From Natronosalvus rutilus (GTDB taxonomy: Archaea; Halobacteriota; Halobacteria; Halobacteriales; Natrialbaceae), in contig NZ_CP100356.1 of assembly GCF_024204665.1 (NCBI RefSeq), positions 248,001-312,000 on the forward strand: a stretch of DNA of 64,000 nucleotides, written 5' to 3'. Below, in pieces: positions 52,769 to 62,117 of the stretch. Under the pieces are notes generated by a model that worked only from the letters and a program-made list of their open reading frames with translations, was not told the origin of the DNA and did no database searches. The position numbers and the translations under genes were made by a program. The first letter of the stretch is position 1. Each line of letters opens with the position of its first letter.

Positions 52769-53365
52769 TAGGCCGGGCGATGACTCTCGCCGAAACTGTC
52801 GCCGGCGAGCACGGGTTGGACTCAAGGATTCTTTGGCAGACAAGGTAGAACGAATCGGCCTTGTTGAAACCCTCAGTCGGTGCTAGGTTTTCACCAACGC
52901 TGCTGCATAGGCAGCGCGAATGCACCACAAGACGAGAGCCGATCTACGAAGGTAGTGATCGCTCAGTATAGGTGGTCGGAACGCACTTGATTTCTATAAA
53001 ACCAGAGTTATACAGGAATATTTGGAAAAGAATTTTGTTTACCTGGGCCGGAATTGAGAACTTCAGAATGACGCTCATGCTACTGATAGGAGCGCCAGTC
53101 TTGTAGCGGTTACTCCCCTACAGTCCGGTGGAGTGTGGAACGGATGGTTGTCGTTGAGCCCTGCACGTAGCGCATCCATCGATACTTCTCATCAATTGAG
53201 AGTTTTAACAGAGCCGTATTCCAGTGTAACAGAGTGACATACAACTCCTGCGTTTTCAAGGATTGTTGCAGTAGATAGATAGAGTGCTTCAACAAATGAA
53301 TTACACAGAAGTTGTTAGAGACGGAATCTTGGATAGATAGGAGGAATCAACATGAATATCACATC
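52769..53365. other. Gene-free stretch with one IS-end relic
   Basis: About 600 bp. Copy Y of the GTTGAA family lies at 52856-52920. A minus-strand frame at 53110-53295 (61 codons; tail STTTIRSTLHRTVGE) reads like coding sequence but has low GC and matches nothing I know. A gtgcttcaacaaatg string at 53285 resembles another IS-end motif seen near 60198. Confidence 0.45.
52856..52920 (+). repeat. GTTGAA repeat family, copy Y
   Basis: ggccttgttgaaaccctcag at the left, gcataggcagcgcgaatgc at the right. Aligns to copies X (37742) and Z (58541) mainly at its two ends; the middle shares ggtgctaggt with gatgataggt of copy Z. Confidence 0.4.
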
Positions 53366-53701
53366 TCATCTGAGCCCTCTAAGAAAGTCGGGGAGTGTCT
53401 CGGCAAGTTCAACTGCTTGCTCACCGGAGTTACGGACCGTGAATCTGACGATGATCATGCCCGCCTCGTCCGTGTACGGAACACTCTTGAGGGTTTTGGT
53501 CCCCTTCCAAATCCCGGAGACTTCGACCAGCCCATGCCCTGTGTGATCATAGGATTCTCCCCGCTCAATTTCCCGGCCAGAAACGGCTACCTTATCGGAT
53601 TTGGCTAGAGAACTAGTACTATCCGCCGCTGTCTTTTGTTTCGTCCCGTCCACAGATTGGCTGCTTTCGTTCAGTTGAGTAGGATATCGTGAATTGCTCA
53701 T
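53366..53701 (-). CDS. Small haloarchaeal protein of unknown function
   Basis: 111 residues. The N-terminal 40 residues are Ser/Thr-rich and probably disordered; the rest is a compact domain with ESYDHTGHGLVEVSGIWKGT, VPYTDEAGMIIVRFTVRNSG and EQAVELAETLPDFLRGL. The pattern (a GxG...VSGIWKGT strand, then a helix) recurs in small haloarchaeal regulators of unknown role. No partner gene; divergent from nothing close. Confidence 0.55.
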   Translation of the reverse strand: MSNSRYPTQLNESSQSVDGTKQKTAADSTSSLAKSDKVAVSGREIERGESYDHTGHGLVEVSGIWKGTKTLKSVPYTDEAGMIIVRFTVRNSGEQAVELAETLPDFLRGLR

Positions 53702-54707
53702 TATTGGGCGCTACTTTGAATCCACATTTAAACCCCCAAAACGATAGCACAGAATTGCACCGCCTCACGCTACGTTTCGCCCAATGAGACGGTTTTAGAG
53801 AGGTAGCAGAAACAATCCCACAAATCCGAACCACTATTAGCGGATGCCATAGAGCGCTTCATTACCGATTCTTCTATCTTAACCGATAGTGCGACTGGTG
53901 GGATACGGTTTGAGTTTACAGATGTTATCGACATTACTCGCGATTAAGTAGTTAGACCACGAATAGCAACTGTTCGAGCGTATCCGGTACGTGAAAGTGG
54001 CCACCTCGAGGGGATGAGGTGGCTAGCTGTCAACTGGATCGGGCTAAAGTCCGAACGGTCTGTCTCCTCGCCTGTCAAGAGGATCAGACCAGAGTTAAGA
54101 TCAATATTACATACAAAGAGTGTTGACCTGTCATATTCAAGGCCGGTGTGAAAATGCAACTCTCTACAAACCAGTGGCTCGCAGGCACAGACACGTAGAT
54201 CGCTGAGTAACAGCCGATCTGAAAGGTATTTTATCACAGCCCCGACGCGTACTCTGGCTCTGGATTAGTGGGGTGTCGTCGGCTCTTCGTGGATCTGTCG
54301 GATCTGCTCCCTGTAATTCTTTAGCTGGTACAAGCTAGGTGACTTCTCATGGGAACAGATCAATTGAATGTGTGTCTGTGACAAACAAGCGTATTTCCCT
54401 TGCAATATCAGGTCATTTGAGTAATCACCTGAATTTGGTCAGTCGATTAGGTACACTCAAGGGAGCAAGTATGTGATTCGGTAGGCATCTGTTGCTACCC
54501 ACGCATACGGCACTCGGCGATGAGTCTCCATAAAGTTCAATCACACTCATTCTAGTCAAGGCCAGAAGAGAGAAGAGTCGTTGATCCGCTGGGAAGCAGC
54601 TCAACGTGAGTACAGACTTTGAAGAGAAGAAGTGTGAAATTGACTCTTCGATACCGAATTCGATACAGGCTTATCTCGCCCAGTGAGACAGTATGCGAGA
54701 AACCGAG
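53702..54707. other. Gene-free 1-kb region with small hairpins
   Basis: CCACCTC (54001-54007) pairs with GAGGTGG (54016-54022), and a second near-palindrome (gtctgtctcctcgcctgtcaagaggatcagac region) lies at about 54058-54090. A frame near 53830-53946 ending in FEFTDVIDITRD looks like a gene tail without a start. No IS is recognisable. Low GC throughout. Confidence 0.45.
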
Positions 54708-55022
54708 TTAGTCGCCGAAGTCAGCGTAAATTCGAACCACCCCATCACCGAAGACAGCGATTTCGAATCCGGCGTATTGAAATTGAACCTGATCGAGTGC
54801 AGAGGATGATTGCGACGTAAACAGGGCGTTCAGCGCGTCGGGGTCAATTGCTGTCTGGAGTGGCGGCAAGTCAATCGGACCCGTGCCAGTGACCTCTGCA
54901 ACCGCAGAGACGACAGCATAGACTGGCGTGTTTGTACTGTCCTCTCCCCACGTCGTACTGGCTGAGACTCTCTTGTTAGATGAAGACTCGCTCATGGTTA
55001 CGTATGCACTATCAGTTGACAT
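54708..55022 (-). CDS. HalOD1 output-domain protein
   Basis: 104 residues from 55022 (or 95 from ATG 54995). The core is PVYAVVSAVAEVTGTGPIDL, PPLQTAIDPDALNALFTSQS and VQFQYAGFEIAVFGDGVVRI, the HalOD1 pattern. It lies downstream of the GAF/PAS histidine kinase on the same strand (170-base gap), a pairing suggesting it acts with that sensor. Confidence 0.75.
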   Translation of the reverse strand: MSTDSAYVTMSESSSNKRVSASTTWGEDSTNTPVYAVVSAVAEVTGTGPIDLPPLQTAIDPDALNALFTSQSSSALDQVQFQYAGFEIAVFGDGVVRIYADFGD

Positions 55023-55191
55023 AACCCCTCGTATACCGGTTTGTCGTAAAAGGTTTGCCAAAGCAGATTGGGTTGTACAAATCAATTGTTCGTGCCCTTG
55101 GTAAAAATCCAGACACTGCAGCCAGTCAACGGTTCGATAATTCAGCCGTGATGTCACAGCCCGTACCCGGATAGCTGGGCCATCACAGCGC

Positions 55192-57549
55192 CTACTCAGT
55201 CGCCGGCAGCGTAAATCGGAAAGTCGTCCCCTTGCCGGACTCGGAGTCGACCCAGATCTCGCCGCCGTGACGCTCGACGATTCGCTGGCACAAGGCGAGT
55301 CCGATCCCCGTCCCGGCGTGCTCGTCGCGACTGTGAAGACGCTGGAACACCTCGAAGATACGGTCGGTCTCCTCGGAGTCGATGCCGATTCCCTCGTCGC
55401 GAATGGAGATTTCCCACTCTCGACCAGCCGCTTCAGCGTCGACATGGATTCGCGGAGGCTCATCGCCGCTGTACTCGATCGCGTTGCTCAGGAGGTTCTG
55501 GAAGACCTGCTGGAGTTGGCGTTCGTCACCCCGTACACGAGGGAGAGGGGCCACTGTGAGTTCGGCATTACTCTCTTCGAGTTTCACGTGCAGGTTGTCG
55601 GTTGCATCGTCAAGGACATCTTCCAGTGCAACCGGCTCGAGTGGCTCACCCTGCGTGTCGATCCGCGAGTACTCGAGAAGGCCGTCGATCATCTCGCGCA
55701 TCCGATCGGCTCCGTCAACAGCGAACGCGAGAAATTCTTCACCATCTTCGTCAAATACGTCTTCATACCGTCGCTCGAGCAACGAGAGGTAACTCGAGAT
55801 CATTCGAAGCGGTTCCTGGAGGTCGTGGGAGGCGGCGTAGGCGAACTGCTCGAGGCGTTCGTTCGATTCCTCGAGTTGCCGACGGTACTCCGTGCGTTCG
55901 GTGATGTCCTGGATCAGCAACATCCCCGCGTAGATGTCGTCGGCGCCGTCTCGAACGGGAAGGGTGTGCGCCAGCAGGTGGCGGTCGTGGTACTCCACTT
56001 CGAACGTTCGCGAGTCGCCGTCGAACACGGCGCGGAAATGGGGTTTGATCTCTTCGACGAGGTCGTCGGGGTAGCGTTCGTAGATCGAGACGCCGACGAT
56101 CTCGTCCGGTGGAATCTCCAGTTCGCTCATTAGCTCGCCGCCGGCGACGGTGTAGGTAAGGTCCTCGTCATAGAGACCGACCGCCCCGTTCGGGAAGTTC
56201 TTGACAAGCGTCCGGTAGCGGCGCTCGCTCTCCACAAGAGCTCGCTCACGTTCCTTGCGCTCGGTGATATCTCGGACCACGCCGACGCGGTTCTCCCCCT
56301 CGTCGGCATTGAACGACGCAAACGTCACTTCGACAGGGACGTGGTCGCCGTCTGCCGTCTCCACGGTCGTTTCCAGCGTCGGATTGGCTGTCTCGTCGGT
56401 GGCCATCGCTGCCCGCATTTCAGCGGCCTCCTCGATAGCCGCCTCGTCGATAAGACGAGTGGCGTGGGCGCCGCGTAGTTCCTCGCGAGTGTAGCCGGTC
56501 AACGAGGCGAACGCGTCGTTTACCATCGTGTACCGCAAGTCGTCGTCGGCCACGTAGATGCCGTCGTTGATCGTTTCGACGATGCGCTCGTACTTAGCGA
56601 GCTCTCGGGTCCGTTCCTTTCGCTCCGTGACGTCGCGGCCGATCCCGGCCAGCACCGGCGTTCCGTCGGGGTCCTCGAGTCTTGTTGCGACGAACTCGTA
56701 CGGGATTCGGTCACCCGCTTTGGTCAGGATTCCTGCCTCGACGCGAGTACGCCCGGTTGCGAACACTTCGTCAATCGCGGCCGCGGTCGACTCGTGATCC
56801 TCCTGGCTAAAAAACTCCACCGAATGCATAGATCCGATCTCTGCGTCCGAATAACCGGTCACTTCGGTCAGGGCCTCGTTCCAGCGCTGGAACGTGCCGG
56901 ATTCGTCGATGACGTAGAATACGTCGTCGACAGCGGCGAGGATGCCGTCGGTGTACTCCTTGTATCGCCCGAGCCGTCGTTCGCGCTCACGCAGTCGACG
57001 TTCCGTCTCAGTACGATCGATCGCCGCGGCGAGGACGTTTGCGATGTTCGTGACGAAAGTAACGTCACTGTCAGTAAACTCGCGGTGGCTTGTCGTGTGG
57101 ACGCCAAAGACACCCCACGGGTCGTCGACAGGCCCGATAATGACGCTGATTCCGCTCACGACGTCGTGTTCGGTCAGCAGCTCAGGGCCGGAAAAGCGCT
57201 CATCCGTACGGAGGTCGTCGACGATAACCGGCGCTTCGGAAAGCAGGGTATAGCCCGCCTGTGAATCCAGATTGGTGGTGGCGGTCGCTGAACCTACGAC
57301 CCCATCATGCCAGCCGACACCCTCCCTGAGCAGGACAGCATCGCCGTTGGGGTACAACTCGAGTACTTTCGCATACTCGGCGTCGAGAGACTCGGAGACG
57401 GCGACCGCAGTGTCGTGCATCAACTGGTCGAGATCGTTCGTCCGGAGGGCCTGTTGTCCGAGTTCGGCGACGACTTCCTGTTGACGTATCTGTGGGGTGG
57501 GTCCCGTATCGGTCTCGGAAGTCGAATCCATTTTGAGTGTGTTACTCAA
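55192..57549 (-). CDS. Multi-sensor histidine kinase (GAF, three PAS, HisKA, HATPase)
   Basis: 785 residues, soluble. A GAF domain (about 25-185) contains EGVGWHDGVVGSATATTNLD and DDPWGVFGVHTTSHREFTDS. PAS domains lie at about 200-320 (DGILAAVDDVFYVIDESGTF), 325-445 (INDGIYVADDDLRYTMVNDA) and 450-570 (FPNGAVGLYDEDLTYTVAGG). HisKA has phospho-His in YAASHDLQEPLRMISSYLSL. The ATPase has NLLSNAIEYSGDEP, DEGIGIDSEETDRIF and GTGIGLALCQRIVE. All essential residues are intact. It probably senses an internal redox or ligand signal. The HalOD1 gene follows. Confidence 0.92.
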   Translation of the reverse strand: MSNTLKMDSTSETDTGPTPQIRQQEVVAELGQQALRTNDLDQLMHDTAVAVSESLDAEYAKVLELYPNGDAVLLREGVGWHDGVVGSATATTNLDSQAGYTLLSEAPVIVDDLRTDERFSGPELLTEHDVVSGISVIIGPVDDPWGVFGVHTTSHREFTDSDVTFVTNIANVLAAAIDRTETERRLRERERRLGRYKEYTDGILAAVDDVFYVIDESGTFQRWNEALTEVTGYSDAEIGSMHSVEFFSQEDHESTAAAIDEVFATGRTRVEAGILTKAGDRIPYEFVATRLEDPDGTPVLAGIGRDVTERKERTRELAKYERIVETINDGIYVADDDLRYTMVNDAFASLTGYTREELRGAHATRLIDEAAIEEAAEMRAAMATDETANPTLETTVETADGDHVPVEVTFASFNADEGENRVGVVRDITERKERERALVESERRYRTLVKNFPNGAVGLYDEDLTYTVAGGELMSELEIPPDEIVGVSIYERYPDDLVEEIKPHFRAVFDGDSRTFEVEYHDRHLLAHTLPVRDGADDIYAGMLLIQDITERTEYRRQLEESNERLEQFAYAASHDLQEPLRMISSYLSLLERRYEDVFDEDGEEFLAFAVDGADRMREMIDGLLEYSRIDTQGEPLEPVALEDVLDDATDNLHVKLEESNAELTVAPLPRVRGDERQLQQVFQNLLSNAIEYSGDEPPRIHVDAEAAGREWEISIRDEGIGIDSEETDRIFEVFQRLHSRDEHAGTGIGLALCQRIVERHGGEIWVDSESGKGTTFRFTLPATE

Positions 57550-58593
57550 GTGACGAGGGTAAAGCCTTCTATATTGCTTTGCGAATTCTTCATTAAATCA
57601 TTTTGATACTACATCACCCTTTTGAATTGGTTCTGGCCATTTTCGTGATGGGAGCCACCGTGTATCTCCTCGGGAAACTGTACGAGTAAGCCGGTGACTC
57701 GAGGGGTCAGGTACGTGGATCGGTAACAGAGGACGGCCACCTGGGGAGTAGCCGGGTTATGGTGGTGCGATTTCCGTCCGCTTCGATGCCTAACGGTCTG
57801 TATCCTCTGGCATGGAAAGGTATCAGACCGGGCTGACCTCCACCAATGAGTGACAAGGTTGTTGGCCCGTCGTATTCATGCACTGCTTACTCACGGTGTC
57901 ATGCCCTCGATTTCAGCACGGAGAAGCAGTTTTACTCACGGAGCTGACGCTCGCCGCACGCCGAGCGCTCGAAAATGGAAGTGTTGCCGCCGTTACACGC
58001 TGGTTTGAATTTTCTGAAATGCTTTTTCGCCGAGCCATAGGCGTGACACTGGTTCCGGAGGTGTACGGAGTGGTGAAACGGGGTCATTGGAACCGATCTT
58101 CACTTCTGAGCTGGGATACCGTCATCTCGAGTTTCAATCGAGGTCGAGCCCATGTATCGACCGCCGAATAACACGTCGACAGTCACGAATTGGACGACAC
58201 ATGCGTCATTCGCCTTCTACAGTTGCCAGGCCTCCCTCCAGCAAGTGCCGTTAATGGGCAAGGTAATCTTGCGGCGCAAGGAACGCGCTCCACGCTCAAG
58301 AGTTGGTTGATAGATTGAAAACGGACGTTTCGTCCCCTCATCCCTCCTGTTGATGGCAGTGGAACCTTGATAACAGAGATTGGTGAGTTTGGGTAAGGCG
58401 AGCCAAGACGGCCAATACGGTTACGTTCACTGAGACCAATTCTCTACCAGCGCGAGGGAGGGGGTTAGTCGTTGCCAACGTCGCCCTCATAGCCAACCAG
58501 CTACCACATCATTGTTTCCTCCGCGTTATTCCTATCCATTGACTCTGTTGAAATCCTTGACCGATGATAGGTATCTGTGACTGTGCTGAATAC
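57550..58593. other. Gene-free stretch before the IS5 element
   Basis: About 1 kb. A short hydrophobic frame near 57627-57687 (VLAIFVMGATVYLLGKLYE and stop) may be the tail of a lost membrane-protein gene. The frame at 57878-58171 has poor composition. Copy Z of the GTTGAA family (58541-58601) touches the IS5 element. No other signals seen. Confidence 0.45.
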
Positions 58594-58601
58594 AGAGCGC
58601 A
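58541..58601 (+). repeat. GTTGAA repeat family, copy Z, interrupted by IS5
   Basis: gactctgttgaaatccttga... to gtgctgaatacagagcgca. Its last 8 bases (58594-58601) are duplicated beyond the IS5 element, showing that IS5 inserted at the repeat's edge. Confidence 0.5.
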
Positions 58602-59536
58602 GGCCGTGTTTAGACGCCGCTCAGTTGACGTCTCGACCGGGATTATGTGGAGTTGAGCGAGGAAGTAGCGAGTATGCCGTCTCAACTCGCCCGTTTCACC
58701 GACTGCTGCGTCGATTTGTCCCAGAACGCTGTCATCGACGAGCCAGCGCCAGCGATTGAGAAGGGTGATGGCGGCTACGCTGACTGGGTAATCGTCTCGA
58801 TCCACTGCCTCCGAGAGTACCTGAACCAGCCCTACCGCCGGTTGCTCGACATGCTGCACGAGATGCCCGGAATCACCGCGAAACTCGGACTTTCGGTGGA
58901 TCAGCTACCGGATTTCACGACCGTCTGTACGCGGAAACAGGATCTCAAAATGCGGATCTGGCGGGTGTTACTGCGGCTGTCTGTCTCACTGCACGACCTC
59001 GGCGATGTTCAAGCGATCGACGCGACCGGGTTCAAACGCCATCAAGCCAGCCGTCACTACGTCCTCCGCGTGGGCTACAATTTTGACGACATCAAAACGA
59101 CGGCGCTCGTCGATTGTGACACCAGTGCTATCCTCGACATTCACTGTTCGATGAAACAGCCACACGACACACAGGTTGGACGGCAAGTGCTCAGGAGAAA
59201 TCTGGCACGACTGACCACGATCACCGCCGACAAAAGCTACGACTGGGACGCGCTCCGGCACGAACTCAGAGAGGCTGGCATCCGCCCGGTGATCAAACAT
59301 CGTGAGTTCTATGGACTTGACAAAGCGCACAACGCTCGCCACGACGAGAACGTCTATCACCGCCGCTCGATCGTCGAAGCGATCTTCTTTGCGCTGAAGC
59401 ATCGGTTCGGCGAGACGGTGCGGGCGAGAACGTGGTTTGGCCAGTTCAGAGAGCTCGTCCTAAAGGCTGCCGTCAGAAACATTGAGCAAGCCGTGAGGCT
59501 CTGAAACCACTGATTTCGCGCGTCTAAACAAGACCC
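58602..59536 (+). mobile_element. IS5-family insertion sequence, intact copy
   Basis: 935 bp. Terminal repeats: GGCCGTGTTTAGACG at the left, and CGTCTAAACAAGACCC at the right, inverted with mismatches at the outer end. An 8-bp target duplication AGAGCGCA lies at 58594-58601 and 59537-59544. This length of duplication matches the ISH1 subgroup. One intact transposase. Confidence 0.88.
58674..59504 (+). CDS. IS5-family transposase, intact
   Basis: 276 residues from ATG 58674 (MPSQLARFTDCCVDLSQNAV); an upstream GTG at 58647 is possible. DDE residues: Asp in VQAIDATGFKRHQA, Asp in TITADKSYDWDALR, and Glu in RRSIVEAIFFALKHRFGE. The final part RARTWFGQFRELVLKAAVRN is the standard tail. Complete element ends and target duplication make it the probable source or sister of the decayed copies at 38465 and 42234. 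Confidence 0.92.
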   Translation: MPSQLARFTDCCVDLSQNAVIDEPAPAIEKGDGGYADWVIVSIHCLREYLNQPYRRLLDMLHEMPGITAKLGLSVDQLPDFTTVCTRKQDLKMRIWRVLLRLSVSLHDLGDVQAIDATGFKRHQASRHYVLRVGYNFDDIKTTALVDCDTSAILDIHCSMKQPHDTQVGRQVLRRNLARLTTITADKSYDWDALRHELREAGIRPVIKHREFYGLDKAHNARHDENVYHRRSIVEAIFFALKHRFGETVRARTWFGQFRELVLKAAVRNIEQAVRL

Positions 59537-59718
59537 AGAGCGCATATTTGGCACGGAGGAGACGGTGTTCCAGTCTCAACTGAACCGGGACAGACAGAGG
59601 GACAAAGTAACGATTTCGGGGGTCTCATTATTCGGTTCTTCCCGGAATCACACCCTTCGCAGATCTTTTCACTTGCAAGCAATAGGCAGTAGCCCTTACT
59701 TCCCCTTCGTTGAAACAC

Positions 59719-60057
59719 ATGCAAACAGTTATTCATCTCATTTCAGGTGACGAGGGCGAACAAGAAACAGCACTGGCTATTGCCAGAAACATCTTAGACG
59801 ATGAGACTGGCAGTATCGACGACGTTGCGGTTGTCGTTCAGGCAGGTGCAGTGGAGGCGATCCAAACCGGCCAAGAGAGCGAGAAGCAAGTCCAGGCCCT
59901 ATTGGACGACGGTGTCTCATTCAAAGCCTGCAGCAACACACTGGAAATGATGGATCTTGACGAATCCGACCTCGTTACCGGCGTTGAGACCGTCCCAGAG
60001 GGCGCCGTGGAAGTTACGCGGTTGCAAACAGAAGGATACGCCTATATGCGGCCGTAG
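59719..60057 (+). CDS. DsrE-family small protein
   Basis: 112 residues from ATG 59719 (MQTVIHLISGDEGEQETALA). The conserved pattern ARNILDDETGSIDDVAVVVQ, GVSFKACSNTLEMMDLDESD with the conserved Cys, and LVTGVETVPEGAVEVTRLQT identifies the DsrE/DsrF fold, involved in sulfur transfer in other organisms. Here it is alone, so its partner is unknown. Only 174 bases from an IS5 element. Confidence 0.8.
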   Translation: MQTVIHLISGDEGEQETALAIARNILDDETGSIDDVAVVVQAGAVEAIQTGQESEKQVQALLDDGVSFKACSNTLEMMDLDESDLVTGVETVPEGAVEVTRLQTEGYAYMRP

Positions 60058-60229
60058 TGAGCTTGCGAAACTCTACTTGATTTGGGTAGGTTCACAACAG
60101 CCGTCTACAGCTACCTTATTCAGCCCAGGGTGAAAAGCAGTCGCTGTCGTGATGGATACATGCTCTATATGCAGCAGGCACCTCCTGCCAATTTCTAAGT
60201 GCTTCAACAAAATCTATCCACTCTAACTA

Positions 60230-60271
60230 CACGACCTGCTCATGGCTCAAACTGGCCTAGTTAGGCACTGG
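60230..60271. repeat. Solo IS6-type end relic
   Basis: gacctgctcatggctcaaac and ctggcctagttaggcactgg resemble the right end of the IS6-family element at 61820-61853 (gacctgctcacttctcaaac, actagacagtgcc). No transposase sequence is attached. The rest of 60058-60349 shows no gene; a tgcttcaacaaaatc motif lies at 60200. Confidence 0.45.
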
Positions 60272-60349
60272 CTCTCTAGCCAGCATATCGGTCATCAAGA
60301 CACCCGTGAGTACCATATCACAGGTGCGCTGAACAGTATAATCTCGAAG

Positions 60350-60607
60350 TCACCGACTCTCGTGGTCGACGTCGGCTTGAGTGTGCTCCTCGAGTAACCG
60401 TTGAATCCCGGCTCGGATCGCCTGGCTCCGGGTGTGGTAGATATCGGCGTCGACGAGCGCTTCGAGCTGTTCATCGGTCGCACGGAATGTGACCCGATCG
60501 AGCGTCTGACGGGTCTCCAAGCGGGAGTGAGCCGGTTCGGGAATGACGTCATTGGAGGACTGCGATACCATCGTTACCGCCCCTCCCATTCGAGGTTTGG
60601 AGACCAT
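60350..60607 (-). CDS. Ribbon-helix-helix DNA-binding protein
   Basis: Start uncertain: ATG at 60607 or 60571. The RHH core is LDRVTFRATDEQLEALVDAD followed by IYHTRSQAIRAGIQRLLEEH, a CopG/ParD-like fold typical of antitoxins and small regulators. No toxin gene adjoins it, so it is either an orphan antitoxin or a regulator of the divergent small zinc-finger gene. Confidence 0.75.
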   Translation of the reverse strand: MVSKPRMGGAVTMVSQSSNDVIPEPAHSRLETRQTLDRVTFRATDEQLEALVDADIYHTRSQAIRAGIQRLLEEHTQADVDHESR

Positions 60608-60901
60608 ACTTCTCTCGTGATGTGAGCGACGCAGGTACTCTCGGAGACCATGTAGATGGAAGGGCATCGACGGCAAAAAGGACTCGCGTAGTATGGTGAA
60701 AGTGAACCTGGCTCGTGTTCATCGATGCACTAGTATCAGACCACACCCCGTTCGCATAGTCGCCCGGGCGGTCCTACCGCTGTAGGTCTGATCATGCACT
60801 TCACCCACCAAAATTCGGGCCAATATAGTCTCCCATTAGCTGTGACCTCCACTTTCGTCCCGAGGCGGACTGTTTCAACCCACTACAGCGAACGAGCGCG
60901 T

Positions 60902-61078
60902 ATGCTCTCGTGCGAGTGGCGTGACTGCGACCGGACCTCCGACTACCGGTTCAACGTCAAAAACCGCCGACGGGTTACCCAGCGCGTCGAGTACTTCTGT
61001 GAGCGTCACGCTCTCGAGCGGATCGAGGAGGCTAATCGAGACGCATGGCTCGAGATTATGTCGTCGACGAAGCGGTAG
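60902..61078 (+). CDS. Small zinc-finger-like protein
   Basis: 58 residues: MLSCEWRDCDRTSDYRFNVK and then RVEYFCERHALERI. The cysteines (CEWRDC) and the C-x2-H at FCERH can form a CX4C...CX2H zinc site. The basic middle suggests nucleic-acid binding. Such tiny zinc-finger proteins are common in haloarchaea and mostly uncharacterised. Upstream frame is shadow. Confidence 0.6.
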   Translation: MLSCEWRDCDRTSDYRFNVKNRRRVTQRVEYFCERHALERIEEANRDAWLEIMSSTKR

Positions 61079-61110
61079 GATAGCTTATTATCTGACGTTA
61101 GTGGATCAGT

Positions 61111-61853
61111 GGCACTGTCTAGTTCTGAACATCCTCGGCTGGCACTTTTCCATCAAGAGATTGATGCGGCCTCTGGCGGTTGTAGTAATGTACAAACTGT
61201 TCAATCAATTCGCGTGCGCTGGCCTGACTGCCGACCCACGATTTATGGAAACGGTCGGTCCGCATTTTGAGGGTGTGAAACCACTTTTCGATGAGGTTTC
61301 GGTCGGTGTAGTTCACCCGATTGTTCATTCCTAATCGAGCAAGGGAAGTCCGATATTCGAATTGATCGACGAAAAATTCAGCATCTGAGAGACCGTGTTT
61401 CTCGCGGAGTCCATGCAGAAATGCAGTCGCCAGATCGGTACCGTGCCGACCGAACAACGCGACGTCGAGAATCAACTTTGTCTCGATGTCTATTGCAGCG
61501 TACAACCAAGACCAGTTGCCGTTAATCTTGACAGCGGTCTCGTCGACAGCGACCCGCGACGGCGATGCCGTCGCGGGTCGCATTCACTGTCAGCCAGCCG
61601 AGGTACCCAATTCCAAACCGTGCCATGAGAGCGTTAAACGCCTAATTCAGCGAGAATCGCTGTTGTCTCCCGAGGCAAACAACCGGTCTGGTGGAGCCGA
61701 ACGGCGAACGCCCTGACGCAATCGCCGTCCGCTCGTTCTCCCAAGATTCTTCTAATCTGGACTCATAGCTCTCGTTGAGCAGGTCTGCGAGCATTCTAGT
61801 CAATTCATTCAACGACCTGCTCACTTCTCAAACTGGCTCAACTAGACAGTGCC
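61111..61853 (-). mobile_element. IS6-family element, decayed
   Basis: GGCACTGTCTAGTT at 61111 and AACTAGACAGTGCC at 61840-61853 are perfect 14-bp inverted repeats around one transposase. A second end-like copy (aactagacactgcc) lies 23 bases beyond the right end, at 61876-61889. Confidence 0.85.
61119..61740 (-). pseudogene. IS6-family transposase, frameshifted
   Basis: The C-terminal part 61119-61583 is open: VAVDETAVKINGNWSWLYAA, then TKLILDVALFGRHGTDLATA, NYTDRNLIEKWFHTLK and HYYNRQRPHQSLDG, with the DDE residues. The N-terminal part (AFAVRLHQTG, then TTAILAELGV, a TAA stop, RSHGTVWNWVPRLADSE) lies in another frame; so a nonsense change and a shift break it. Confidence 0.85.
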
Positions 61854-61875
61854 TGCTCGTCCCTCAAACTGGCCT

Positions 61876-61889
61876 AACTAGACACTGCC
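61876..61889. repeat. Second IS6 end in tandem
   Basis: aactagacactgcc, one base different from the element's own right end at 61840-61853. The 23 bases between also repeat (tgctcgtccctcaaactggcct against the first end's approach). A tandem end, from a nested or partially deleted copy. Confidence 0.6.
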
Positions 61890-62117
61890 ACCTACACAAG
61901 TACCCCTGATATATAACACATCACCAACCCAATCGTCGTGGGGCGACACTGATTACGAAAATTTAAAGCTCGTCGCTTCCGTAAGCACGGTTTCAACCTT
62001 GTCGTTGATCGGCTTCTTCTCGAGTCGCTGGTGCGATTCGGACTGAGTTCAATCAGAATCGATATACCCTCTGGGGAAAGATTGAAATGTTAGTAAAATA
62101 TAGGGGAACCAGTTGAA

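Noticed and set aside
53110-53295. Minus-strand frame of 61 codons in gene-free DNA
   Set aside because: Reads smoothly but has low GC, no family and an IS-end-like string at its start. Mentioned with the region but not called as a gene.
55267-56133. 288-codon plus-strand frame
   Set aside because: Antisense to the kinase core at 55192-57549, which has all motifs.
57878-58171. 97-codon plus-strand frame
   Set aside because: Unusual composition, no start context and no recognisable domain; likely chance in gene-free DNA.
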